Source: Stenotrophomonas rhizophila (GTDB lineage Bacteria; Pseudomonadota; Gammaproteobacteria; Xanthomonadales; Xanthomonadaceae). Taken from it: a stretch of 64,000 bases of DNA. Both the position numbers and the translations under genes were made by a program. The DNA is taken from positions 62,001 through 126,000 of the forward strand of contig NZ_JACWUO010000010.1 in assembly GCF_020857975.1 (NCBI RefSeq). Direction: 5' to 3'. Shown here piece after piece: positions 45,897-55,232 of the stretch. The notes below the pieces were generated by a model. That model was not told the DNA's origin. It saw nothing but the letters and a program-made list of their open reading frames with translations, and made no database searches. The first letter of the stretch is position 1. Each line of letters opens with the position of its first letter.

Positions 45897-46592
45897 ATGC
45901 ATCTTTCCCCACGATTCAATCGATACAGCGTACTGATTCTGGACGACCATGAAGTCGTCCTGCACGGATTGCGGCAATGCCTGTCCACCGAGGCCGACAT
46001 CGAGCTGCGCGGCTTCTGCTCGACCAGCCGCGAACTGCTGAATGTACTTGCCACGCGTACGGCCGACATCCTCATCATCGACTTCATGCTGGGTCCGCAG
46101 GATGTCGATGGCATCAACCTGATCAAGGTGCTCAAACTGCGCTTCCCCAGCTGCAAGCTGCTGGTGCTGTCGGCGCAATACACCCCGGCCACTGCGGCAC
46201 TGGTGCTGCATGCCGGCGCGCATGGTTTCATCGGCAAGTCTCTGCCGCTGGATGACGTGGCCAGTGCGGTGCGTGCGGTGGCGCGCGGGCAGATCTATCT
46301 GACCCGCGACATGGCAATGGAGCTGGCCGAATTCTCCGAGTCCGCGCTGCGCCCCGCGACCGTGCCGGGCAACGCCGAACACACCCCGCTGCTGGCCAGC
46401 CCGCTGCTGTCCCCGCGCGAGCGTGAAGTACTGCGCTGTTGTCTGGACGGGATGTCGGTGGCACAGATCGCCGGCAAGTTCTCGCGCAGCAGCAACACCA
46501 TCAGTACCCAAAAGCAATCGGCGTTCCGCAAGATCGGCATCCGCAACGACAACGAACTGTTCAAGATGCGCAACCAGCTGGACCGGCCGTGA
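45897..46592 (+). CDS. NarL/FixJ-family response regulator
   Basis: The 231-residue protein has an N-terminal receiver (VLILDDHEVVLHGL acidic pair, phospho-Asp in ILIIDFMLG, Lys in FIGKSLP) and a C-terminal LuxR-type helix-turn-helix (LSPREREVLRCCLDGMSVAQIAGKF). The ATG at 45897 is the first codon before the conserved receiver. The stop overlaps the start of a REC-Hpt gene (GTGA). It faces the fimbria/autotransporter array convergently and is a likely regulator of it; that link is inference. Confidence 0.92.
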   Translation: MHLSPRFNRYSVLILDDHEVVLHGLRQCLSTEADIELRGFCSTSRELLNVLATRTADILIIDFMLGPQDVDGINLIKVLKLRFPSCKLLVLSAQYTPATAALVLHAGAHGFIGKSLPLDDVASAVRAVARGQIYLTRDMAMELAEFSESALRPATVPGNAEHTPLLASPLLSPREREVLRCCLDGMSVAQIAGKFSRSSNTISTQKQSAFRKIGIRNDNELFKMRNQLDRP

Positions 46593-47305
46593 ACGCAGCC
46601 AGCGCGCTCGAACCGCCACCGCGCGGCGGTCTGATCCTGCTGGTCGACGACCATCCGACCAGCCTGCTGGCGATGCAGCTGCAACTGCAGGCCCTGGGCC
46701 TGCAAAGCTGCGGCGCCAGCGACGGGCCTGCTGCGCTGGCGCTGCTCGCCGAACGCAAGGTGGCGCTGGTATTGATGGACTGCAGCATGCCCGGGATGAG
46801 CGGCTACACCGCCACCCGGCGCATCCGCGAACGCCAGCAGCGCGACGGCGGGCCACATCTGCCGGTCATCGCGCTGTCGATGGCCACCGACCAATCGCAC
46901 CTGTTGCAGTGCCTGCGCAGCGGCATGGACGGCGTGCTGGAGAAACCGCTGCGGCCCGAGCAACTGCTGCAGCTGCTGGCGCTATGGCTGCCGGACGGCG
47001 CCGGTCCGCGCCAAAGCGCCGCGCTGCCCCCGTTGCCAGTGGACATAGACCTCGATGCGCTGTATGCCAATGCGCTGCGTGCCGACCTGGACGCCCTGCG
47101 CCAGGCGATCGCTCGCTGGGACCTGGACCAGGCCCTGCGCATGAGCCATCGTCTGGGCGGCGCGGCACGCTACGCCGGGGCCGAGGCACTGGGCGCACAG
47201 GCCGCGGCGCTGCAGATTCCCTTGAAGGCGGCAGACCGCAGCGCCGCCGGTGCGGCCAGTGAGCGCCTGCAGGCAGCGCTCGACCGCTGGCTGTTGACGC
47301 GCTGA
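46589..47305 (+). CDS. REC-Hpt phosphorelay protein
   Basis: The 238-residue protein starts with a GTG that overlaps the upstream regulator stop. An N-terminal receiver (LILLVDDHPTS, phospho-Asp in VLMDCSMPGMSG, Lys in VLEKPLRP) is followed by a C-terminal Hpt helix bundle with the phospho-His in MSHRLGGAARYAG. It has no kinase domain. Together with the NarL regulator it looks like the output half of a BvgAS/EvgAS-type relay, with the sensor kinase elsewhere. A terminator of the convergent gene follows. Confidence 0.88.
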   Translation: MNAASALEPPPRGGLILLVDDHPTSLLAMQLQLQALGLQSCGASDGPAALALLAERKVALVLMDCSMPGMSGYTATRRIRERQQRDGGPHLPVIALSMATDQSHLLQCLRSGMDGVLEKPLRPEQLLQLLALWLPDGAGPRQSAALPPLPVDIDLDALYANALRADLDALRQAIARWDLDQALRMSHRLGGAARYAGAEALGAQAAALQIPLKAADRSAAGAASERLQAALDRWLLTR

Positions 47306-47335
47306 AAAAGAAGCGACGGCACCGGGTGCCGTCGC
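47306..47335 (-). terminator. Terminator of the autotransporter gene
   Basis: On the minus strand the 11-bp stem GCGACGGCACC-C-GGTGCCGTCGC (47313-47335) is followed by TTCTTTTTC. It ends the long minus-strand array, 34 bases after the autotransporter stop. Confidence 0.8.
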
Positions 47336-47368
47336 TGCGGGGAGTGGCGATACTGCCCGCCTGCTTTT

Positions 47369-50122
47369 CTACCAGCTGTAACGCAGGCCCAACTGGCCGG
47401 CCACGGCGTGGAAGCCGCCCTGTCCCGACTGCACCCCGAACTCGCCCCAGCCGTTCAGGCGCGGGGTCATCTGCCATTGCGCACCGGCCTTGATTTCGAC
47501 CCGCTCGGCGCCAGCGTTGTCCACCCATGGCGTGCCGCCGATGTTCAGCGCGTCGGTGGCCTGGCTGTTGCGCAACCAGTTTACGGTCAGATAGGGCTGC
47601 ACCCAGGCGTGCTGCTGCACGTGTCCGCCCGGCGTGCCGCGCCGCCCGTACAGGCGTACGCCGGTACGGGTGGACAGACCGCCAGCACCGTGCACCGCGA
47701 CCACGGTGCCATTGCGCTCGACGTGGTCGGCAGCTTTGTAAGCGGTGTACATCAGCTGCAGCTGTGGTTCGATATACAGCGTAGTGAAGTCACCCAGCTG
47801 CACCGGCAACGCATAGTTGAGCTCCAATGAACCGCTCGTACCGTGCGCCGTGTAGCGTTCCGCAGCGAGCCCGGCGCCCTGCACATTCTGGCGATATCGT
47901 GCCCACTGCAGCCAACTGTCCACCTGCAAGCCGCGCTGGTCCTCGCTGGGCTCAAACCACGTGGCATACACGCCCACTGCCGCCCCATTCACGCGCCCCT
48001 GCGCCAGATAGCCGGTTGCCACAGACTGTGACTGACTGCTGGCCTGGCCGTGGCCAAGCATTACCCCGAAACGGGTGCTGTCATTGCCAAACAGATCGGT
48101 ACCCGCCTGCAGCAGAGAGCGCTGCGAGCGCAGCGCCAGCTGGCCGGCCTGAAGATTGTGATGCACCTGCTGCTGGCTGGTGCGTGCCCACGCGCCGCGC
48201 CGGTACTCGGCCGGGTGCGGTAGGCGCCCACCAAGCCGGTCCTGCAGCGCGTGCTGGAACATCGCCGTCGCGGCAGCCTGGTTGGCCCAGTATGCCCCGG
48301 GTTCTGGACGCAGCACCGGGTCCGGATCCGGCTGCGGGTCCTTGACCTCGTCCGGCAACTGCGACCGCAGGTACCAGTTGCCATTGTTCGGATCGTCCAC
48401 GCCGCCCTGGAAAAGGAAGTACTCGTAGGCACCATGCACGGCGCGCGCGCCCAACGCGAACTGCCCGTTAGACTGGCCCTGCACGTCGATGACTTCGATG
48501 CCATCGGCCGCGGTCAAACCCGATCCACCGAGGTTGTTGACCAGCAACCAGGTGTGGCCGGACGTATCGCCATTCACCAGCAGTCGGTCGGTCGCCACGC
48601 CACTGCCATCCAGGCGCGCGTTCAACAGCAGGGTGCCGCCATCGCTGTGGTAGTTTCCCTGCACGGTAAGCGTACTGAAGTCCCCGGCGTCTGGCGCGGC
48701 GAAAGCGATCACAGCGTCGCCCAGCGAAAGGCTGTTCACTGTGGAATCGCCGGTGATGGTCCAGCGGCTGCCCTGCTTGATCTGCAAGCTGTCGACGATC
48801 CCGGTAGCGCCCGTCCAGTGCACCCTGTTGTCCAGCAGTACCTGAAGGTTGCTGTCGTGCGGGGTCACGCCGGGGTCGGCAGCGATGATATTTCCCTCGG
48901 CCTGCACGCCGTCGCGAAGATTGAAGGCGACCTGGTCCCCGGCGGTGCTTTCCAGCGACAGCAGTACACCGTTGCCACCCCGAATGCGGGTGCCCTGGCT
49001 GAAATCCAGCTGTGCCGTACCGGTCACGCCGATCGCACCATGCTGGGCGCTACCCAGTTCGCCGCCGACCATGTTGAAGCTGCCGCCACTGGCCAGCAGG
49101 CCCCAGGCCTGCGCGCCCTGGGCAAGCACCGCGCTGTCCACCAGATCAAGCGCGCTGCCGGCACCGCCCAGCGACACTGCATGCGAGCGGTTGCCACTGG
49201 TGTGCACGCGGCTGCCTTGCAGTACAACATCGGCACCAGCTTGCACGACCATTCCCATGGCGGCGTCGCCTTGGGTGCCGATATCCACGTTGTTACCCAT
49301 GAAGACCGCCCCGGCGGTGTCCTCCATCCGTACCAGCACGCCGTGGGCGTTACGCCCATGGGTTTCCAGCCGTGCACTGTCGAGCTGCATCCGGCCGGCG
49401 CGCATGTCCACTGCGGCAGAGCCCGCGCCGAGAGTACGTACATTCAACCCTTGGGCGTCCACCTGTCCTGCCGACAGAAGCCACAGACCGGTAGCACCGG
49501 CACCCTCCGTCAGCACCTCTACATCCGCGAGCGCTACCCGGGGGTTGCCACGGTTGATGTTGATGCCCATCGAACCATCGCCGAGGGTATGGATGCGGCT
49601 GCCGGACAGTTCGGCAGAGGCGCCAATGAACACCACCAGGCCATGGCTGGAGTTCGCCTGTGTGCTGATCTGGCTGTTGGACAGGCGCACATGGCTGCCC
49701 AGTCCTTCCACGAACACACCATGGCCAATCCCGCTCTTGCGGATATCAAGCGCATCGCCCTCGATGCGGCCACCGGCATTGGCAAACAACCCGTTGCCGA
49801 AATTGCCATTGCTGTCCAGACGTCCGCCGAGCAGCGTGATCGTGCTGCCCGCCCCATCTGCCAGAGCAGCGTTGACACCAAAGCCGTTGGCCGTCAGGTT
49901 GACCGCGCCACCGGCAACGATCGAGCCACCGCGGCGCGCGTAGAATGCCGAACTGTCGGCGCCATTGCCGCCTGCATCGTCATAGTCACCGCCCGCAACG
50001 TGGACCTGGACACCGTCGGCGACTACCTGAGCAGCGAATGCCGGCATGCAGCTGGACGCCAGCAAGGCCGCGTGTACAGCCAGGCTCAGCATGCCTGGCC
50101 TGGAGACAGCAACTTGGATCAT
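47369..50122 (-). CDS. Pertactin-like autotransporter (beta-helix passenger plus barrel)
   Basis: The 917-residue product has a signal sequence (LSLAVHAALLASSCMPAFA). A repetitive beta-helical passenger of about 600 residues follows, with many short G-x-G-[VI]-x-[VLF] turns and hidden-word-like variation (HGVFVEGLGSHVRLSNSQIST and similar), then a Pro/Asp-rich linker (about 605-630). The C-terminal autotransporter barrel of about 270 residues ends LGLRYSW. It would display an adhesin on the surface. Its ATG overlaps the usher stop (ATGA) behind AGGAA, placing it inside the fimbrial operon, which is unusual for an autotransporter. Confidence 0.9.
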   Translation of the reverse strand: MIQVAVSRPGMLSLAVHAALLASSCMPAFAAQVVADGVQVHVAGGDYDDAGGNGADSSAFYARRGGSIVAGGAVNLTANGFGVNAALADGAGSTITLLGGRLDSNGNFGNGLFANAGGRIEGDALDIRKSGIGHGVFVEGLGSHVRLSNSQISTQANSSHGLVVFIGASAELSGSRIHTLGDGSMGININRGNPRVALADVEVLTEGAGATGLWLLSAGQVDAQGLNVRTLGAGSAAVDMRAGRMQLDSARLETHGRNAHGVLVRMEDTAGAVFMGNNVDIGTQGDAAMGMVVQAGADVVLQGSRVHTSGNRSHAVSLGGAGSALDLVDSAVLAQGAQAWGLLASGGSFNMVGGELGSAQHGAIGVTGTAQLDFSQGTRIRGGNGVLLSLESTAGDQVAFNLRDGVQAEGNIIAADPGVTPHDSNLQVLLDNRVHWTGATGIVDSLQIKQGSRWTITGDSTVNSLSLGDAVIAFAAPDAGDFSTLTVQGNYHSDGGTLLLNARLDGSGVATDRLLVNGDTSGHTWLLVNNLGGSGLTAADGIEVIDVQGQSNGQFALGARAVHGAYEYFLFQGGVDDPNNGNWYLRSQLPDEVKDPQPDPDPVLRPEPGAYWANQAAATAMFQHALQDRLGGRLPHPAEYRRGAWARTSQQQVHHNLQAGQLALRSQRSLLQAGTDLFGNDSTRFGVMLGHGQASSQSQSVATGYLAQGRVNGAAVGVYATWFEPSEDQRGLQVDSWLQWARYRQNVQGAGLAAERYTAHGTSGSLELNYALPVQLGDFTTLYIEPQLQLMYTAYKAADHVERNGTVVAVHGAGGLSTRTGVRLYGRRGTPGGHVQQHAWVQPYLTVNWLRNSQATDALNIGGTPWVDNAGAERVEIKAGAQWQMTPRLNGWGEFGVQSGQGGFHAVAGQLGLRYSW

Positions 50123-52866
50123 CGGGAAGTTCCTGGAATGGGTAAGCGGGGGAGCGAACGAGCGGTCGGTGGGTAGCCAGGGCGCTCAATCCCGATGGGA
50201 TCGTCCGTGCCACCGGCCTTGTTTGAGGTGGACGGCGGCGCCGCCGAGATGCGGTTGCCCTGCACTTCCGACGCCACATGCCGGATCCGCTCACAGACCG
50301 CCTGCTCGATCACGTCCGGCAGGCCCTGCCGCGCCGGGCCGCGGTCTGGTAGCTGATAGAAGATCTCGCACTGCTCGTGGCCCTGCTTGCCCCAGCGCAC
50401 GGTCACTACGCCATTGGCATCGTCACTGCGCAACTGCACGCGACTACCCTGGCCAACGCTACCCACGCTGTTGCCGTAGACGTCGAACACGCTGGCCGCA
50501 AATGGCAGCGGACTGCCATCGCTGCGCCGCGCCTTGATCAGCACCGAACGTCCGGTATCGGTGGGGTAGTCCAGGCGCACCACCGCGCCATGCCGCGGCG
50601 CCACCATCCGGGTGGTGGTCTTGAGCTGCACATCGGTGGACATGCCGCGCGGATCCAGCTCCACCCTGTTGAAGCGGTAGGGAAGCAACGAAGGTACCAA
50701 CGCATAGCCGCGTGAATCCACCCGCGCGCCATCGCCGCCGTCGACCCGTGCGCCCGCCGCATCGGGCGCGCGCACCAGGCCGATGGTATCGCCGAGCCTC
50801 GGCGCAAGAGTCACGCCACCACCATGCACCGCAAGTCCACCACTGAGATCGAACGAGCTATTGCGGTTGTCCTGCCCCTGCGAGTAGCTGGCCCCCAGCT
50901 GTGCATATGGCGCCTGATACTGGACATTGCCACCCACGGTGGCACCATCCTGCGCGTGCGCAAGATTTACCCCGTACTGCAGATCGCGATATCGGCCTGC
51001 GCTACCGCTGATACCGATGTTGCCACCGATATCGTGATTGCGGTCGCTGCGTACCGTCGAATACAAGCTGGGTGCGCGTTCGGCAGTACCCAACGGCATA
51101 TTGAGAGTCAGGCCTATTTCATTGTCGACATGCTGGCTGGACAGCTGCCGCGAGCGCTGTGCGCTCAAGCTGTAGCTCAGGGTCTTCCAGCGATTGCTGT
51201 AGCTGAGAGAATAGTTCAGGGTGCGGCCACTGCGGTTCCAGTAGTCCGTGCTGGACGCGTTGAAGTACAGCGCGCCACCGTCCCTTCCAAACGCCTGGCT
51301 GACGCTGCCCTCCAGCCGGCTGCGATAACGGTCCAGACTCTGCGGGTCACCCAGTGCCTCCGCCTCCGCCCGCAGGCGCAGCGCCTGGTTGAGGTCGACG
51401 TAGCCCTCGGTCGAATAGCGGTAGGCGCCGACCGAAAAATTGGTCCCGGAGCTGACCAGCTGTTTGCTGAAACGCAGTTGCACGCTCTGTCCGGAAAGAT
51501 TCTCCGACGGCAGTTGCAGACGGGCCTGGGTCATATCCAGTGAGAATGCGCCCAGCGGAGTGTTCAGCGAGGCGCCCAGCTGCGCTGCGGCGTAGTGTTC
51601 GCTCTTCAGCGCACCGGTGTAGCCGGTCACCGCATTGCTCAGGCCGCGCTGCATTTGGGCCTGCAGCAGATAGGGCTGATAGCCCAACCGCACCGCATCG
51701 GCCTGACCCGCACTGACCGCATACCGGGTATAGCCGGGGCGCAGCAGCCGTGCAGAGCCGGAGTACGGAACCACGAAGGTTTTCTCGCGGCCATCAGCCT
51801 CCCGGACGACCACTTCCAGATCGCCACCGTATCCGACCGCGTACAGGTCGTCGATCTCGAACGGACCTGGTGCCACCGTAAGTTCGCGCAGCGGCACACC
51901 CCGCTGCAGCACGCGAACCAGCGCATTGCTGTCGGCAATGCCGCGTACCACCGGTGCGTAACCAACCAGCGACTGCGGCAACATGCGGTCGTCCGTCACC
52001 AGTTCAACACCGCGCATACGCACGCTACCGAACAGGTCGCCCTGCGAATACAACTGGCCCACCATCAGCTGGGACTGCAGGCTGACCACATCACGCTGTG
52101 CGAAAGTGGCGCTGGCCTGGTACCGGCTGCCGGCCGAGTTGCTCCAGGTCAAGGAGCCTTGGTGCCGCAGCAGCCAGCCGCCGGCATTGATGCCAGCCCG
52201 GATGCCCAGGTATCCGCGGGTGCTGGCAATGCCGCCGATGTGGCTGTCGTAAACGTTGGCGTTGTACTGCAGCGTTGCCGCCGTCACACCGCCATCGAGC
52301 TGTTCCGGCGAAACATAATCACGTGGTCGCTGCGACATGTATAACTGAGGCACCTGCACGAACAGTTCCTGCTCGCCCTGCTCGAACCGGACACTGGCAC
52401 CGGGCACCCATTGCTCGATCGCAAGGCAGTCGTCCACCGCCGCGGCCGGCCCGGGCTCGACACCGACACCGGCACCGACGCGATCTTCATCGACACGCTG
52501 CAGATCTATCCCGAAACGGTCCAGCATCAATCGATCAACGCAAAGCTGCGCATCCTGCTGGCCGGCCGGAACCGCAAAGCGCAGCGATTCCGGCGCACCC
52601 GGCCTGCCATTCACCTGTACCGCGGCCGCATAGGTACCAGGCAGTATCACGTTGCCCTTGTTGAAACGGGACAGATCTACCCGGGTACTACCCGGGAATT
52701 GCCCGGAACGGAACTCATACACCCGCTCACCCGCTGCAACACCACCGCCGGCGGCCGCCATGACCGGTGCCGAGACGACAGCAATCACCAGCGTCACGGC
52801 CGCAGCAAGCGCATGGATCTGGAAACGCGGCAGCACCACCGACTCTATACGCGATTGAACATACAT
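50119..52866 (-). CDS. Fimbrial outer-membrane usher (FimD/PapC family)
   Basis: The 915-residue product has a signal peptide (LAAAVTLVIAVVSAPVMA), an N-terminal chaperone-binding domain (ERVYEFRSGQFPGSTRVDLSRF), a plug and a 24-strand-type barrel (VRMRGVELVTDDRMLPQSLVGYAPVVRGIA, LLRPGYTRYAVSAGQ, both quoted in part). A C-terminal region follows with IDPRG-like WRDPRGMSTDVQL. It secretes and assembles pilin subunits. The end carries about 60 polar residues beyond the usual usher terminus. It is coupled to the autotransporter gene and lies 154 bp after the chaperone gene. Confidence 0.93.
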   Translation of the reverse strand: MYVQSRIESVVLPRFQIHALAAAVTLVIAVVSAPVMAAAGGGVAAGERVYEFRSGQFPGSTRVDLSRFNKGNVILPGTYAAAVQVNGRPGAPESLRFAVPAGQQDAQLCVDRLMLDRFGIDLQRVDEDRVGAGVGVEPGPAAAVDDCLAIEQWVPGASVRFEQGEQELFVQVPQLYMSQRPRDYVSPEQLDGGVTAATLQYNANVYDSHIGGIASTRGYLGIRAGINAGGWLLRHQGSLTWSNSAGSRYQASATFAQRDVVSLQSQLMVGQLYSQGDLFGSVRMRGVELVTDDRMLPQSLVGYAPVVRGIADSNALVRVLQRGVPLRELTVAPGPFEIDDLYAVGYGGDLEVVVREADGREKTFVVPYSGSARLLRPGYTRYAVSAGQADAVRLGYQPYLLQAQMQRGLSNAVTGYTGALKSEHYAAAQLGASLNTPLGAFSLDMTQARLQLPSENLSGQSVQLRFSKQLVSSGTNFSVGAYRYSTEGYVDLNQALRLRAEAEALGDPQSLDRYRSRLEGSVSQAFGRDGGALYFNASSTDYWNRSGRTLNYSLSYSNRWKTLSYSLSAQRSRQLSSQHVDNEIGLTLNMPLGTAERAPSLYSTVRSDRNHDIGGNIGISGSAGRYRDLQYGVNLAHAQDGATVGGNVQYQAPYAQLGASYSQGQDNRNSSFDLSGGLAVHGGGVTLAPRLGDTIGLVRAPDAAGARVDGGDGARVDSRGYALVPSLLPYRFNRVELDPRGMSTDVQLKTTTRMVAPRHGAVVRLDYPTDTGRSVLIKARRSDGSPLPFAASVFDVYGNSVGSVGQGSRVQLRSDDANGVVTVRWGKQGHEQCEIFYQLPDRGPARQGLPDVIEQAVCERIRHVASEVQGNRISAAPPSTSNKAGGTDDPIGIERPGYPPTARSLPRLPIPGTSR

Positions 52867-53020
52867 GGCTTCAGGCCCCTGTACAGGCGAACGTCGTGCA
52901 GCCAGGCACTACCGGCACCAGTGGCACCAGGTGACCATCACCGCGATTGGAAGAAGCTACCTGCTGCATTGACTCGGCAAACGCACATCGCCGCCAGGCA
53001 TGCCGCAGGTGAAATTTGGC

Positions 53021-53797
53021 TCAGTCCGTGGCAGCTGCAGTAAATGCAGCCACGGAACCGACTCGGCCACCGAAATCGTTGACCGTCTGGAACTCGATCT
53101 TCGCCGCCGCGCCAGGGCGAGCATCCAGCCCGGGGACGTTGAACTGCTGCCGCCCGAAAGGCGCCACCATGCCTTCGTTGACATGATTGCCGCGCTTGTA
53201 GCGCAGCTGTTTTTCCCCATCGACCACCTTCAGTCCCTGCAGGGTGATGAAGTACGGCGTAGGATTGCTCACCTGCACAACGTACCCTTGCTGGTTCTTT
53301 GCCGGCTGCACCGACCATTGCAGCTGCTGCGGCGCTTCATGCGCCAACGGCTTCAGCCCCTCGGGCCTGAAGAACGTTTTCAAGCGGGTCCGGAAGGAAA
53401 ACTGCAGATTCACCTCGCCCTCAGCCATCTTGTCCAGTGCCGGCGGAATCTCCAGAACGTTCAACCAGAACAGGGTTTCCCGATCGTCGGCCAATGGTTC
53501 GCCGGTATAGGAAACACGCAGCGTCTGACTGCTGCCGGGATCCATGCGGAACACTGGCGGGCTGATCACGAACGGCACATCAACGGTATCTGGAGTGGAC
53601 TTTTCGTCGCCGGAGTCCAGCCACACCTGCAGTACGCTTGGCACGTCCTCGGCCATGTTGCTGAGCCGTACCAGCACTTCCCGTTCCTGCCCTGGATAGA
53701 TCACCCGTGTCCCAGTGATCACGACCTTGGCCTGTACCGTGCCAGCCGCCAGCAACAGCGCCAGCACCCATCCCATACGCTTCATCATCACCATCAT
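53021..53797 (-). CDS. Periplasmic fimbrial chaperone (PapD/FimC family)
   Basis: The 258-residue product has a signal peptide (MGWVLALLLAAGTVQA) and two Ig-like domains with the PapD signatures VITGTRVIYPGQEREVLVRL, SPPVFRMDPGSSQTLRV and WLNVLEIPP. It donates a strand to pilins and delivers them to the usher. The start ATG at 53797 follows GGGAATAG; several Met codons follow within five residues. It lies between the pilin and usher genes as in classical chaperone-usher operons. Confidence 0.95.
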   Translation of the reverse strand: MMVMMKRMGWVLALLLAAGTVQAKVVITGTRVIYPGQEREVLVRLSNMAEDVPSVLQVWLDSGDEKSTPDTVDVPFVISPPVFRMDPGSSQTLRVSYTGEPLADDRETLFWLNVLEIPPALDKMAEGEVNLQFSFRTRLKTFFRPEGLKPLAHEAPQQLQWSVQPAKNQQGYVVQVSNPTPYFITLQGLKVVDGEKQLRYKRGNHVNEGMVAPFGRQQFNVPGLDARPGAAAKIEFQTVNDFGGRVGSVAAFTAAATD

Positions 53798-53881
53798 CCA
53801 CTATTCCCATTGAGCGCAATGCGGGTCCACACCGGGCGAACCCGCACGCCAAGCGCTATGCGGCGCTCAGGCCGGCATTGC

Positions 53882-54442
53882 TCAGTTGTAGACGATCTGG
53901 TAACCGACTTCCGAGGCCACGTTGCCGACATCGGCGACGCCGGTCGAATACATGCGCACGATCAGCGGAATCTGGGTCTCATGGTTGACGATCTCGTACC
54001 CGGCCGAATCATCGTTGGCCAGATCGATCGCCACGCCGTCCAGGTTCGCGATTTCGATCTTGACTTCCGGAGCGGGATTGGTGGTGGCCGTATTGTTCAG
54101 GCGACCGGTAGCGAGATCGATGTTCGGGCTGGCCGGGTCGAAGCGCACATAGGCCTCATCACCATTGGTGCAGTTGGTGTCGGTCGGGCCACCGATGCGG
54201 ATGGTCACCAGCTTGTCACCGCCCACCTTGCCGGCGACGTCCAGCTGTGCCTTCGGCACGCCAAGCAGGTCCACATCGTGGTTGGCCAGGCCGGAACCCG
54301 GGGCATGCCCATCAACAAGGCAGGTGGTCGCAGTAACCGTGCCGACGATCTTGATGGTGCCGTCGTTGGCGGCCTGAGCCGGATTGGTGGCCGCAACACC
54401 CAGGCCCGCGACGAGAACGGCCGAAATAGCGAAGTGCTTCAT
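53882..54442 (-). CDS. Major fimbrial subunit (pilin)
   Basis: The 186-residue product has a signal peptide (FAISAVLVAGLGVAATNPAQA) and a mature pilin with the paired cysteines (TATTCLVDG and DTNCTNG), the beta-strand pattern of FimA-type pilins and the C-terminal YQIVYN terminus with the penultimate aromatic. It is likely the shaft subunit, incorporated by donor-strand exchange. GGAGA precedes the ATG at 54442, and the 196-bp gap upstream probably contains its own promoter, giving high expression. Confidence 0.93.
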   Translation of the reverse strand: MKHFAISAVLVAGLGVAATNPAQAANDGTIKIVGTVTATTCLVDGHAPGSGLANHDVDLLGVPKAQLDVAGKVGGDKLVTIRIGGPTDTNCTNGDEAYVRFDPASPNIDLATGRLNNTATTNPAPEVKIEIANLDGVAIDLANDDSAGYEIVNHETQIPLIVRMYSTGVADVGNVASEVGYQIVYN

Positions 54443-54638
54443 TGATTGAATCTCCATTTGATGATTTACGAGGGAGGTGCAACGCCCCGACAACGGCCGC
54501 ACTGATGGCAACCACTGCAACTGCGGTATCGATTTCAGCCGATGGCATGCAGATTTGGGCAATTGATTATCTCGACCATCTCGCACGCTGTATCTGGGGC
54601 GCCCCCCAAAACACCTGGCCGGATTCCTAGCCCGGCCA

Positions 54639-55193
54639 TCAGTGCGACGGCGGCCACGTCCAGACCTGACGCAATACCTCATCCACTTGTTGGCGATGTA
54701 TCGGACCGAAGTAGCGCGCATCGAAGGAAGAAGCCGAGTAGTCGGACATCAGCAACAGTTCGTGCGCATGTAGCGCTCGCTCCTGCATGATCAACCTCGG
54801 CATCGCCCGTCCTGCAGCATCACGCTGCAACGGCGTACTGTTGGTCAGCAGATGGCCATTGACACGCACGCCGTCCGCACCGATGGAGACCCTGTCGCCG
54901 GCACCGGCAACGATCTTCTTCAGCAATGGCCGTACCCCGCCCGGGCATCGACCGCTTGGCAGGTAGTGACGTTGCCGCGCCAATGCGAACACGGGCAGCT
55001 CAACAGACGGGCAGAACGAACCATAGCGACCCGGCCGCGCAGGTTCGCTATGCACCCAGTAAACCCCATAGGGCAGACTGGGGGTGGTGTTGAAGCGTGC
55101 GCCCAACACTCCCATCGACAGCGGCAGTAGCGCTGCCAGCAGCAGGCCAGACACCGCCCGGCGGCGCTGGCCGCGGGTTGCCAACCAGCCCAC
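54639..55193 (-). CDS. traF: TraF-type S26 signal peptidase
   Basis: The 184-residue protein has an N-terminal membrane helix (VSGLLLAALLPLSMGVLGA) and an S26 serine/lysine peptidase core. Ser39 in TTPSLPYGVYW and Lys92/Lys93 in LLKKIVAGAGDRV correspond closely to the catalytic Ser37/Lys89 I recall for RP4 TraF, the protease that trims and cyclises the TrbC conjugative pilin. It starts with GTG. It lies between a fimbrial adhesin and the major fimbrial pilin, and downstream of the Trb genes. Its substrate may be a TrbC pilin outside the window. Confidence 0.88.
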   Translation of the reverse strand: MGWLATRGQRRRAVSGLLLAALLPLSMGVLGARFNTTPSLPYGVYWVHSEPARPGRYGSFCPSVELPVFALARQRHYLPSGRCPGGVRPLLKKIVAGAGDRVSIGADGVRVNGHLLTNSTPLQRDAAGRAMPRLIMQERALHAHELLLMSDYSASSFDARYFGPIHRQQVDEVLRQVWTWPPSH

Positions 55194-55232
55194 GGCTAAA
55201 CCTGCCGCCTGCAGGCGGGGCGGCCCGCCTGC

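Noticed and set aside
45202-45936. Protein-coding gene in the gap before the response regulator
   Set aside because: The open frame has odd composition, no ribosome site, overlaps the regulator start and shows no conserved domain.
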